The notes under the pieces: model-generated
What the model was told of the DNA's origin: nothing
Seen by the model: only the letters and a program-made list of their open reading frames with translations
Databases searched by the model: none
Program-made: the position numbers and the translations under genes
Shown here: positions 21,049 through 30,725 of the stretch, piece by piece
Numbering within the stretch: the stretch's first letter is position 1
How the letters are laid out: the number at the start of each line of letters is the position of its first letter
NCBI GenBank assembly: GCA_009829735.1
Contig: CM020620.1
Span: 23,596,020-23,660,019, forward strand
DNA: 64,000 nucleotides
Direction of reading: 5' to 3'
From: Pyropia yezoensis
Taxonomy: Eukaryota > Rhodophyta > Bangiophyceae > Bangiales > Bangiaceae

Positions 21049-22851
21049 ATGCAGTCTGATACTTCTGCTCCTCCTCAAGGAGGAGGTCCTACACCTGTGG
21101 AAACGTCAAACGTGACAGCAGGCACCGGCGAAGCTCCCGGTGCCGCCTCACGGACCAACCCTGTTGTTGAGTCGGCCGCTCAGCGGGAACGCACGAGTTT
21201 GTCCCGTTTGGACCTGCCTCCGGGTGGAGTGCCAGGCGCCGGTGAGGCTCCCGGCCTGGCACATGCCACTCCAGGCGCGACCCCTCATGGGGAGGCAGCC
21301 CACAGCTTCGGCGACCGCTCTACCTTTACCTCCCGTGAGTGGGGGGCCTGGGCCTCACCCACGGGTGGGGGTACGTTTGCATCGCCCACCCAGGACCGTA
21401 TGGCCACGGATAAATTTAGAGGCGCCCCTTTGGGGGGCGTACCCGCTGTGGGGGGGTCGTCCTCCACGGCTATGGGAGCCGTTCCTCTGGCGGCTTTCCG
21501 CCAGATGTTGACGGAGGTGGTGTCACCAATTTCGGCTCGACTCGATAAGGTCGAGGGTTCAATCTCTCGATCTGGTCGGCGGACTCGCCGCCGACCCCAC
21601 GGTTATTCGCAGACATCTTCCTCTTCAGAGGCAAGTGACGTTGATCCTGAGAGACGTGGGGCGAGGCGCTTAAGCGCTTCGACCCACCGCCCGGTGGCCC
21701 GTGTGCTATCCCCCGGACGTAATGGGGAACCAGAGCGGGTTGTCCCTCTCAAGATAATACCCGATGATGATACCTTTAAAGGTATCCTGGATTGCGAGTC
21801 TTATGTACTCGCCAATAAGAGCGTACGCTATGATGAAGAGATGGCTCACGGCTTAGGCCGGAAGCGCAAAGAGGTATCCCTCACGTTTGGGCGTGACGCC
21901 CTTTGGGACGGGACCCCCCCTCTAGGGGTGTTCGAATTCCTGAATCGCTTCCGTAAGGCTAGCGATGACAACGACCTCTCAGAAGGTCGGGCTATGTACC
22001 TCCTTCCGGAGTTTACCAAAGGGGAACTCAAGAAAGAGCTCCTCTCCCTTATCCCCTCTAAGGCGGGGGGACGAGCGGGAGAGGTCACTTCGTATCTGGA
22101 GCTGGTTAACTGGCTCCTCCGCAGTTATGCGGACGAGGAAATTATATCATCCCAAGTGGCAGCGTTTAATAACGTTGCCCAAGAGGAGGATGAAACCGAG
22201 ACCGCCTTTTACCGGCGCGTCCGCGACGCAAATGCGCTCTGCGGGTATATTCATACTGCGAGCCAACTTAAGGGCCGCTTTATGCAAGGGGTCTGGTGGG
22301 AGGTACGGACTGATGTCCGTGAATTTAATACACCAGACACGCCCATAGAGGCGTTGGTACGATATGCTCAACGCAAAGGCGACATATGTCGCCGGCGCAA
22401 TGAGGAGCTGCGGGCCCAATGGTCCGCAGACGCGGCGGAGCGTCGGGCTCGGCGCAATGCCTCTAAAGGCATTGCAGCGGGGGTGGCTACTACCCCCAGC
22501 GGTTCCTCCGTACCTTCGTTGTACGGGGGGAAGGCCAAATTTGGCACTGATGCGGGGAGGGAGCGTTTAAATCGCTACCTCTGCTTGGCTTGTAATAGCC
22601 ATGAGCATTTTACGCGCCACTGTCCCGACCTTAATGTCGAGACGCGGGCCAAGTTTGAGAAAGCGCGTAAGGAACGCGCACGGATTGAGGGCCGTACCCC
22701 GCGGGGTACGGCGGGGACGGCGCAGCCCGTAGCGGTTGTCACTGAGGGGGGGCCTTCTGGCGCCCCTAAAGGGGGGCTTGGCCCCCAGGGGAATATTGAA
22801 GAGTCAGAGGACTCTTCATCTGAGGATACCCCCTCCTCAAAAAACGATTAA
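21049..22851 (+). CDS. gag: gag of element 3 (capsid/nucleocapsid), intact
   Basis: 600 codons from the ATG at 21049; the open frame extends slightly upstream without an ATG. N-terminal 200 residues rich in Gly/Pro/Ser/Thr; an Arg-rich segment; a capsid-like region (FEFLNRFRKASDDNDLSEGR, RRVRDANALCGY); a CX2CX4HX4C knuckle (CLACNSHEHFTRHC) near residue 520; and an acidic Ser-rich tail. Ends TCA AAA AAC GAT TAA, that is, at the frameshift site. Its general plan matches gag of element 2, but the sequence is only distantly alike. Confidence 0.88.
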   Translation: MQSDTSAPPQGGGPTPVETSNVTAGTGEAPGAASRTNPVVESAAQRERTSLSRLDLPPGGVPGAGEAPGLAHATPGATPHGEAAHSFGDRSTFTSREWGAWASPTGGGTFASPTQDRMATDKFRGAPLGGVPAVGGSSSTAMGAVPLAAFRQMLTEVVSPISARLDKVEGSISRSGRRTRRRPHGYSQTSSSSEASDVDPERRGARRLSASTHRPVARVLSPGRNGEPERVVPLKIIPDDDTFKGILDCESYVLANKSVRYDEEMAHGLGRKRKEVSLTFGRDALWDGTPPLGVFEFLNRFRKASDDNDLSEGRAMYLLPEFTKGELKKELLSLIPSKAGGRAGEVTSYLELVNWLLRSYADEEIISSQVAAFNNVAQEEDETETAFYRRVRDANALCGYIHTASQLKGRFMQGVWWEVRTDVREFNTPDTPIEALVRYAQRKGDICRRRNEELRAQWSADAAERRARRNASKGIAAGVATTPSGSSVPSLYGGKAKFGTDAGRERLNRYLCLACNSHEHFTRHCPDLNVETRAKFEKARKERARIEGRTPRGTAGTAQPVAVVTEGGPSGAPKGGLGPQGNIEESEDSSSEDTPSSKND

Positions 22852-22883
22852 GGGGGAGGCCTGATGAGGAATATTCCTCCCCC
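22839..22883 (+). promoter_or_regulatory. Programmed -1 frameshift signal: AAAAAAC plus stem-loop
   Basis: Slippery heptamer A AAA AAC (22839-22845) in the gag frame, 6-nt spacer, then a perfect 8-bp GC stem: GGGGGAGG (22852-22859) with CCTCCCCC (22876-22883). The loop contains a further CCT/AGG pair. The gag stop (22849-22851) lies in the spacer. The -1 frame is open from the heptamer into pol. All parts of a classical frameshift signal are visible; a pseudoknot is not excluded. Confidence 0.82.
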
Positions 22884-25800
22884 GGGGAAGAGGATGTCGT
22901 GTTGAAACGCATCTTACCCCGACCTCGTGGGGTGAAGCGTAAGATGATCCGCCCTAAAGGGAAGGACGAAGCTAAACAAGCAGCTCGGATAGTGGCATTA
23001 GTGTCACCACCCACGGCTTATCAATTAGCCGCACGGCTTTTTATTACTAAGGGACATGAATGGGCGACGAGGGCCATCCTCGATACCGGGAGTGGCCGTT
23101 CGCTCGTCCGGAAGCAGGCATTACCTCGGGGGTTCCCTATGGAGCCCCTGGGAGACCTGGAAACTTTAAGATTTTATGATGTGAACGGGGGATGGCTCCC
23201 CATAGTGGGAAGCGTCACCCTGGGGGTCTGTGTGGGAAAACAAGTCTCATACATACCCTTTGGCGTGGTTCCGAATATGTGCGTCCCTGTTATCCTGGGG
23301 AACACATTCGTGGACCACGAAACTAAGAGTATTAACTCGGAGGACCAGACGGTCACCCTCTTATCGAGGGAGACCGTCCCCATCCTGCGAGGGGTTCAGA
23401 TAAACCCCCGCCGCAAGCCGAACTGGGAGGCGGTGTGTGCGTGTCCCCGGGGGGGGAACGCCCGCCTGGTCCTAACCCACAAGACGCTTATGCGTCCGGG
23501 TACGATTGCGCACGTTCAAGTGGGTGGCAACTTTCAAGGCCACGGATACATCCGTGGCAAGAGCACATTGCACTCCATTCATGGAGCGCAACTGGCCGAG
23601 GGGCCCGCCACGCTTAAGCCTGGCCAGCCTACTACGGTACAGGTTATGAATCCGACCAAGCGGCCGGTACGTTTACGTGCCGGCATGGCCATAGGACACA
23701 TTACTGTGTTTGATGGCGTCAGCCAAGAGGCTTCCACCGAGGAGTTGAAGGATCCGGAGCGAAAACCGGCTCCGAAAGAATCCTCCCTCGCCCCAGGTAT
23801 ACACCTGGGGAAGGTGCCCGAAGGCCTACGAGCTAAGCTCACGGCGCTTTTAGAGAGATATAATTCTCTCTGGGATGGCACCCTCGAGACTATCAAAGAG
23901 ACGGTACACCGTATCCGGCTTAAGCCCGGGGCGGTCCCCGTCCGACAACATCCCTACAAGTCTGGTCCTAGGACCCGTCTAGTGGAAGAGGAGCAAGTCC
24001 GATTAATGGACTCGCTCGGGGTCATAGAAACCTCCCACGGGGAATGGGCTAGCCCCGTGGTAATCGTCCCCAAGCCTGGGGGCGGTAAACGATTTTGCAT
24101 CGATTACCGTCGTCTTAATGAGATGACGGTGAAGGATGCATATCCTATCCCGCGTATGGACGAGTGCTTAGATTCACTCGGGAACGCCAACGTCTTTTCG
24201 ACGTTGGATTGTAATGCTGGCTACTGGCATATACCGGTAGCCAAGGAGGACCGGCCGTTAACGGCCTTTTCGTGCCACTCTGGCACTTGGCAATGCAAGC
24301 GCCTCCCTTTTGGGTTGTGCAATGCACCAGCCACCTTTCAGTGTGCCATGGACATGATCCTGGCAGGCGTGAAGTGGCAGATATGCCTCGTCTACTTGGA
24401 TGACGTTATTGTCTTTTCCAAGTCGGCGGAGGATCATTTAGAGCACCGTGAGACGGTGCTCTCCCTCCTCAAGGCCCATGGGGTTTCCCTCAAGGCCAAC
24501 AAGTGCCACCTCTTTCAAGAGGAGGTCGACTACCTCGGCCATGTCATAAGACCTGGCCGCGTTCTCGTTAATGGGAAAAATACGAGAGCGTTACGAGGGT
24601 TGCAATACCCTCGTACACAAACCCAGATGAAAAGTTTTCTGGGAATGTGCGGCGTCTATCGGCGCTTCGTACGGGACATCGCCAAAGTAGCGAAGCCCCT
24701 AACCGCGCTGACGAGTACCAAGCTTCCTACGAAGCTATCTCCCCCCACAGAGGTGGAGAGGAACGCTTTCGAGACGCTACGGGGGCTGCTTCTATCACCC
24801 CCCGTGTTAGCGATACCTCGGATGGGCGGCCACTATATAGTGGACGTGGACGCGAGCTATGAGCAGCTCGGCTGTTGTCTATTACACAGCAGCCCGACGG
24901 GGAATACCTCCCTGTAGAGTATTATTCCCGGCCGTTGAACCCGGCCGAGAGAAATTATCACGTCACCGAGATTGAAGCGCTCGGTGTCGTATGGGCCGTG
25001 ACACACCTACGATCCTACCTTGAAGGGGAGGAATTTGTAATAAGGTGTGATCACCGTGCCCTTTTGTCGGTGCTGGCTACAAATAGCCCAAACATACGGA
25101 TTAACCGTTGGCGGCATCGGCTGTCTGAGTTTACCTACAAACTCCGGTATAAACCGGGGGCCGACCATAAGGTGGCCGACGCTTTGTCATGCTTGCCCAC
25201 GGACGAGCCTGACAGGGCTCCTATAGATGAGGACCTTCCGGTCCTCGCCACGAAGACCAGGTCTGCTCAGGCTTTGGCCGGGCGGAGCGAGAAGCATCGC
25301 CCTTTGGGGCCTATTACGGTAGAGCAGCTTATAAAAGCTCAGGCTGAGGACACCTTCAGCCTGGAACGGCGGAAGGAATGGGAGTCGGTACCCCCCCCTG
25401 ACCCAAAATGGGCCAGGAAGGCTTTCTTCTTCGAGAACGAAGAAGGAATACTATGCCGGAGGTCCTTCTTCCTGGACACCACTCAGATGGTGATCCCCAC
25501 ATCTCTACGGGAGCGTCTTATGACGTATCACCATGAGTTACCATTGGCGGCCCATCCTGGGGCTCGCCGGATGTACGCCACGCTGAGGCGTGGGGTCTAC
25601 TGGCCCACCATGATTGTAGACGTGTACAAACACGTCTCTCAGTGCACAGGGTGTGCTCGGAATAGGCTGGATGAGCGTAGGCATACGTCTACGCTCAAGC
25701 TATTCCCAGCCAACGAGCCCTTCGCCAGTCTGGCGATGGATATTCTTGGACCCTTACCCGCTTCTGAAAACGGTAACAGGTTTATACTCGTTATGGTGGA

Positions 25801-26908
25801 CCGTTTTAGTAAGCTCACCCGGGCGGTCCCCATGAAGGAGATTACCGCGGTGGCAGTGGCTTCGGCCTTTATTGACGTCTGGGTAGCGTCTTATGGCATA
25901 CCCAACTCAACGCTGACCGATAACGGTCCGCAGTTTGCTTCCGTCTTTTTCCAGGGGGTCTTAGGACTCCTAGGGATTAAGGCGAAGTATACGACGCCTT
26001 ACCACCCCCAAACAAATGGGCAAGTGGAGCGATATAATCGCACTATTATGAGGCAGCTCCGGGTTTATACCGCGGAGCACCCAAAAGAGTGGGACCGTTA
26101 TGTCTCACTCCTGACAACGGCCTATAACACTCAAGTGCATTCTAGCACTGGGCAGGCCCCTCTCATGTTTGTGAACCCAAGGAGGCTCCAAACAATGGGG
26201 GTCGAGCGCCTCCCGAAGCTCCGTCCCCTTAAGGAGAAGGAGGACTTGGGGGAAGGCGAGGACGAGGACTCCCAGACCGCAGCCTTACGGTTTGTGGAAG
26301 ACCTGAAGAGTATTATCCCCCAGGTGCGTAAGCACCTGGCTAAGGCGCAGGAGGCGTATAAGAAAACCTTTGACGCCACTGTCGCGGAGAAGAATAAGGA
26401 CCTACGGGAGGGAGACTGGGTTTTCCTGGCCTCCCATACCCGTAAGAGGTCTAAACTCGCTCATAAGAGCGTGGGCCCCTACATGGTCTTGAGGACCGAT
26501 GGGCGACGTTTTACTGTGGAGACCCCTTCAGGGATCCGAACGGTTACGAGTGACCATGCCACTCGTTCCCCGGCACCCCAAGCAGGCCATCCTGCCTGGG
26601 CACGTGCCGAGGCAACACGAGCCAACTTTAAAGTGGCTCAGCCCTCCCCGAGTACAGGGGATGGCAAAGAGTACGTGTTCGAGAAGTTTGTGGACCACCG
26701 CTTTAATGCGGAGGGCGCGCTTGAATTACGCATACGTTGGTTCGGCTATGGCCCCCAGGATGATACCTGGCGGCTAGCAACGGGTTTGCCGGCTGAAGCC
26801 GTGCGAAAATATTGCAGAAGAAGGAAGCTTAAAATTCGGGTTACCCCGAGTGGCATCTTCTTTTATGCAACGGCCTTAAGAGGTAAGGGGCGGAAGCTTG
26901 GACTTTAA
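22845..26908 (+). pseudogene. pol: pol of element 3, one frame change in RNase H
   Basis: Protease DTGSG at 23082-23096; reverse transcriptase YLDD at 24393-24404; RNase H; integrase zinc finger (HPGARRMYATLRR...CTGCARNRLDERR), AMDILGPLP, TDNGPQF near 25916-25936 and QTNGQVERYNR; C-terminal chromodomain at about 26650-26815 (KFVDHRFNAEGALELRIRW, GYGPQDDTWR). The frame changes near 24880: upstream codons end at a stop at 24917, while the downstream frame is open from before 24875 to the TAA at 26906. No slippery heptamer is visible there, so I read it as a small indel. It falls at the same place where elements 1 and 2 carry TAA. Confidence 0.88.
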
Positions 26909-28559
26909 TGGAAGTCGCCCTCTCCGATCTCTCCCGCCGACTGTGATGACTACGCGTGCCATCAAGGAAACACGGCACATTGCACTTGCAAGACCACTCT
27001 GCGCTAGCATTGCGGGAAATTGTTTGGATCACGACCGTAAGGTCGTGGGTTCAGGTTGACGGCATCGGTCGTCGACCTTCCCCGCGGTGCTTTCACCTCC
27101 GTGAGGAAGCGCAAGGCTGACAACGATGGCGGACGCCGTCGTCGTCGCCAAAACCTTTTGCGTCGACCCCATATAGGGTCGCCTTGCTAACGGCGTCGAT
27201 GGCGTACGCCCCGACGGCCGTTTACACTGGTACCGTGGTACCACTTGGCCAACTCACCCGCCAGATGGGGGTGGTGGACGCGTACGTTTACACGTGTGCA
27301 TGGCTTGGCACGTGGCCGTCGTCACCCCCATGGGGGTGCACAAGCAAAGGGCGTGCAAGCAGAGTGACGGGAGAGGGTCATAAGACCCTCCCACAGTTAC
27401 CGCCCTTGACGGTGGCAACAACGACCGCTCGCCCTTGCCCTTGGTGTAGTCGTACCGATCCTCATCGATAGCGATGAGGGGTACGCCCAGGTAGGTGTCA
27501 ACCCCTTCAGGGGTTGACCCACGGTCACCCTCCGGTACGTCATCCACCCCCATAGGGGGGTGGTCCCCCGGAGACGACATAGTGGCCGCCCAGAAGGGCG
27601 GCCCTGCAACAGGAAAACAGGCGCCCGCCCACAGCGGCGACGCCTCCGTCCAGAAGTTGCCCGCCCACAGGGGGGGCGCGACGGCAGCAAGAGCGCCCAC
27701 CCTTGGTGGCGGCGCGACGGGGAGGAAGAGGTCCGCCGGCAGCGGCGGCGCAGCCACGACGACAGCGCCGGCCTGCAGCGGCCGGACAAAGACAACGGCG
27801 ACCGCCCACAGCGGCGCCGCAAGAAGGACGACAAGGCCGGCCCACAGCGGCCGGACAACAGCAAAGCCGCGCGCCCGCAGCGGCAGCGCGGCCACGACAA
27901 CGCCGGCCCACAGCGGCCGGACCACAGCAATGGTGCGCGCCCGCAGCGGCGGCGCACCGAGGAAGAGGTGCGCGCCCGCAGCGGCGGCGCACCGAGGAAG
28001 AGGTGCGCGCCCGCAGCGGCGGCGCACAGAGGAGCCGATGGTGGCCGCCCGGAAGGCCGGCACACTCCGAGCGGAGACCCCCCTTTAAATGGGGGAGGGG
28101 GGGGGGCGAGTAACGCGAAGGGCCAAGATGCCCCGCCGAAAACGGTGGGGTCCCACAAGGAGGCCGGTGGCTCCACCGTATGGTGGAGCCAAGGACGAAG
28201 TCGACAAGGAGAGGGGGGGGTGACACTCTCTCTCCCCCACAGACCCCGCGGTAGCACCCTCGTATGAGGGTGCGAAGAGCAAACACGCCCGGGAAAACCC
28301 GGGTCGCACCCGTTCGGCGCAGGCCCGGTGCCCCCGGATGGGGGCACGTGGGTTGGCCACTCCGGGTGAAGAGCGGCAAGCAGGGGGGTGCGTGTGTGCA
28401 CCCCCCGTGCGCTCCGTCTGAGGGCACCCCCCTGAAGGGGGTTGCCCAGGGCGGTGAGGGGGTGCGATGGCCCTCCCAAAGCGGCACCCCCTTTGAGGGG
28501 TGCGTCATACGACCCCTTCTCGTCAGTGTTGGCATATGCCACACGGGACGCGTGGCCTT
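26909..28559. other. 3' low-complexity region of element 3
   Basis: Both strands have long open frames. The minus-strand ones (for example 27254-28063 and 27397-28542) sit where family B has its antisense ORF, but their content is mostly repeat-derived (GCGG/CCGC words). Only a short part reads like unique protein (PLIAIDEDRYDYTKGKGE, near 27440-27500). No ORF here is supported well enough to call a gene. Confidence 0.45.
27934..28038 (+). repeat. 35-bp minisatellite, three units
   Basis: Units start at 27934, 27969 and 28004 with TGCGCGCCCGCAGCGGCGG; the third degrades at its end. It lies within a longer, looser array of CCCACAGCGGC-type words from about 27600. Confidence 0.8.
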
Positions 28560-28572
28560 AAGGCGTGGGGAG
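28560..28572 (+). promoter_or_regulatory. Polypurine tract of element 3
   Basis: AAGGCGTGGGGAG immediately before the 3' LTR. Purine-rich with two interruptions. Confidence 0.5.
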
Positions 28573-29218
28573 TGTGGGGATTTTCCGCATCCCTCGGGCT
28601 AGGGGCATCCCCCTTCAGGGGGAGGCGGATCGTGGCGACCCCTGCCCCTGACCAATCGGGGGCTGGAGGGGGTCGCTCCTCCCTCGGGAGGGGCACGCCA
28701 CGTCATCCTCGCTGGATCCCCCCATGAATGGGGGGGAAGATAAGATAATATCGGGTAGAGCGATTACGCCCGCCCGATTGGAATTGGCCTTCTGGCCAGT
28801 GAAGGGAAGTTACCTAGGGCGGGCTACTTCCGCCCCAATCTGGCCGAGATTTAGTGAGATTCCTCCACTGAGCGTGTTTTGCGTGGAGAGATGTGTTGGA
28901 GGGTTCTGAGTGTTTTGATTGGGTGTTTAGTGTAGGGAGTGTTGGCCCGCACTCCGGGGTCCCACAGCGGGCCCTGGACCGGCGGGCCAAAGAGGGATAT
29001 CTGCGCGTGGGGCTGTGCCCGTTGCTTCCCCCTCACAAAAAATCAACCTTGCGTTACCCTCGTGTTCCCCGTCCCGGACGCTTCCGCCTTCGCGTGGAGC
29101 TCTACGTTACGTTCCGGCGGTTCTGACTCCAGGGTTTATACCCCGGGTTCCCCACCATTCTCCTTCAGGAGGATAAGGTACCCCGTTGGTGTGGGCTTAC
29201 GCCCAGATAACCACCACA
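28573..29218 (+). repeat. 3' LTR of element 3 (LTR-C)
   Basis: 646 bp, starts TGTGGGGATTTTCC, ends AACCACCACA. Followed by the GTGTT duplication at 29219-29223. Confidence 0.92.
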
Positions 29219-29300
29219 GTGTTGGCATCCCGGCCGGTCCCTTCACACCACAGCCAGCGCGGCACGCGGCTGTTCACAATGAACCAGTCCCTCATGTGGT
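29219..29300 (+). pseudogene. aORF-A copy 2, third fragment
   Basis: After removing element 3, the frame continues from 20256 into GIPAGPFTPQPARHAAVHNE. It then runs into Gly-coding G-rich repeats near 29310, where I lose any sign of a conserved protein. Where the real end lies is unclear. Confidence 0.45.
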
Positions 29301-30725
29301 CTGCTGCGGGGGGGGGGGCAGGGGTGGGGGTAGGGTAGGAACCACCACAAGGGGCAAAAACGGTGATTGTAGTGGTGGTGGTGGCAATGGTGGCGGCGGT
29401 GATGGTGGCGGCGGCCTGTGCTTGGCTGCCCAGGACGCCCCTACCGGCTCCTCGCCGCACCGAGGAGGCGTTGGGGGCGGAGGAGCGGCGCCGGACCGCT
29501 GGCCGCCACCTCCCTCCGGCGGGCGCGTCGGGAGCCTCCCGCTTCAAGACCGCCGAGGCCACCGCCGGCGAGCTCCTTTTCGCATTCCGCTGTGTGTGTG
29601 TGGAGGCCGAGGCGCACGGCGGGTGGGGGGTAATCGTCGCCGACGGCCGCCGCGGGACCAGCAGCAGCGCCGCAGGTCGGGGAGGGGGTGGGGGCAACGG
29701 GTTGGCCGCCGCCGGCCCCGGCGTCGGGCCGGCCGTCCGGTGCATCTTCTTTCTCTTCGACATGTGCGACCTGACGACGCCCGCCTTCCGCAGCAACAGG
29801 CGAGGGGTGGCGCTGGTGTCTGCCACCGGCCGTTGTCGCCAGCACGCGCCGGCTCTGGGGCAGGCGGGACGGCGTGGGGGGGGCGGGGGTGGGCACTCTG
29901 CCACTCTGTGCTGCTGCTCCGACCCCCTCCACAAACCCCTTGCGGGCTGAGTGTCACCGCAACCCCCCCCCCCGCACCCCCCCGCGACAGACTGCTGTGA
30001 TTCTGGCCGTGCTCTTCGTGGCTACTCGCGAGTTGCCACCAGCGGGCGGCAACACCACCCACGCACCACCCGGCGCCGGCCGCCCCCTTTCCCGTCGCCA
30101 AGTCCCACCGCCGCCTGCTCGGCCAGCCCGTTTGACGGCGGCGCCGCCGCCGCCGCCACACCCAACGATGGCCGTGACGACGGCGGTGGCGCTGCTGCAA
30201 AGACGGCTGGGGACCCCAACGCCGCTGCCACCGCCGCTGCCGCCGCGCACAAGCAGATTGTGGAGCCGCTTAGTTATTTGGGGACTGGCGGAGTAGGAAG
30301 AGGGGGGCGTTTGGCCACGGGGTGCGTTCTTGATGGCTATTCTTTCCCCTCCCCGGCCACAACTGGCCGAGACCATCTCGTCGTTGCAGCAAGCAAACAG
30401 CAAGGGGGAGAGCAGAGGACGGCGCCGACCCTGGCCACAACCCCCAACGACCTCCAGCGTGGAAGTCCCCTGTCGCTTGCCTTCCCGGCTGTGCCCACCG
30501 CGTCGCTGTCGGACGCTGCGAAAAGGAGCGCCACACTTGCCCTCGATCTTGCCCTTCCCCACGAGCGCTACCATCGCCGCGAGCGCCACCATCGCCGCGA
30601 GCGCCACCATCGCCGCGAGCGCCACCATCGCCGCGAGCGCCACTATCGCCGCGAGCGGCAGTGCCTGCACCGCAGCCCGATCTCCAGGATGAAGCCTTCC
30701 CCACCGGCGCAGTCTTGTCCCCCGG
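29301..30725. other. GC-rich low-complexity region, no supported gene
   Basis: Several overlapping open frames exist on both strands (plus 29363-29950, minus 29197-29934). Plus-strand stretches such as LLFAFRCVCVEAEAHGGWG look protein-like, but no family is recognised. Open frames are expected by chance at this GC content. No pol of a family-A element is visible here. Confidence 0.4.
30563..30652 (+). repeat. 18-bp tandem repeat, five units
   Basis: Unit GAGCGCCACCATCGCCGC with single-base variants, starting at 30563, 30581, 30599, 30617 and 30635. In one frame it encodes repeated ERHHRR, in another a repeated ATIAAS. Confidence 0.85.

Larger units (their letters stand above)
20257..29218 (+). 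mobile_element. Element 3: complete family-C Ty3/gypsy chromovirus, 8,962 bp, young
   Basis: Order: 5' LTR-C, primer site, gag, -1 frameshift signal, pol ending in a chromodomain, about 1.65 kb of low-complexity 3' region, polypurine tract, 3' LTR-C. The LTRs differ at about three of 646 positions by eye, so insertion was recent. gag is intact; pol has one frame change at the start of RNase H. Proteins are clearly diverged from elements 1 and 2, while layout and primer site are the same. Inserted in aORF-A copy 2, 94 bp beyond element 2. Confidence 0.93.

Noticed and set aside
24871..24900. A second programmed frameshift in pol of element 3
   Set aside because: No X XXY YYZ heptamer at the frame change; a small indel is simpler.
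27035..27060. tRNA-like arm (GACCGTAAGGTCGTGGGTTCA)
   Set aside because: Only one hairpin plus a GGTTCA word; no complete cloverleaf could be built.
27254..28542. Minus-strand ORFs in element 3 as a family-C antisense gene
   Set aside because: The translation is dominated by short GC-rich repeats and has no conserved-looking core like aORF-B; position alone is too weak.
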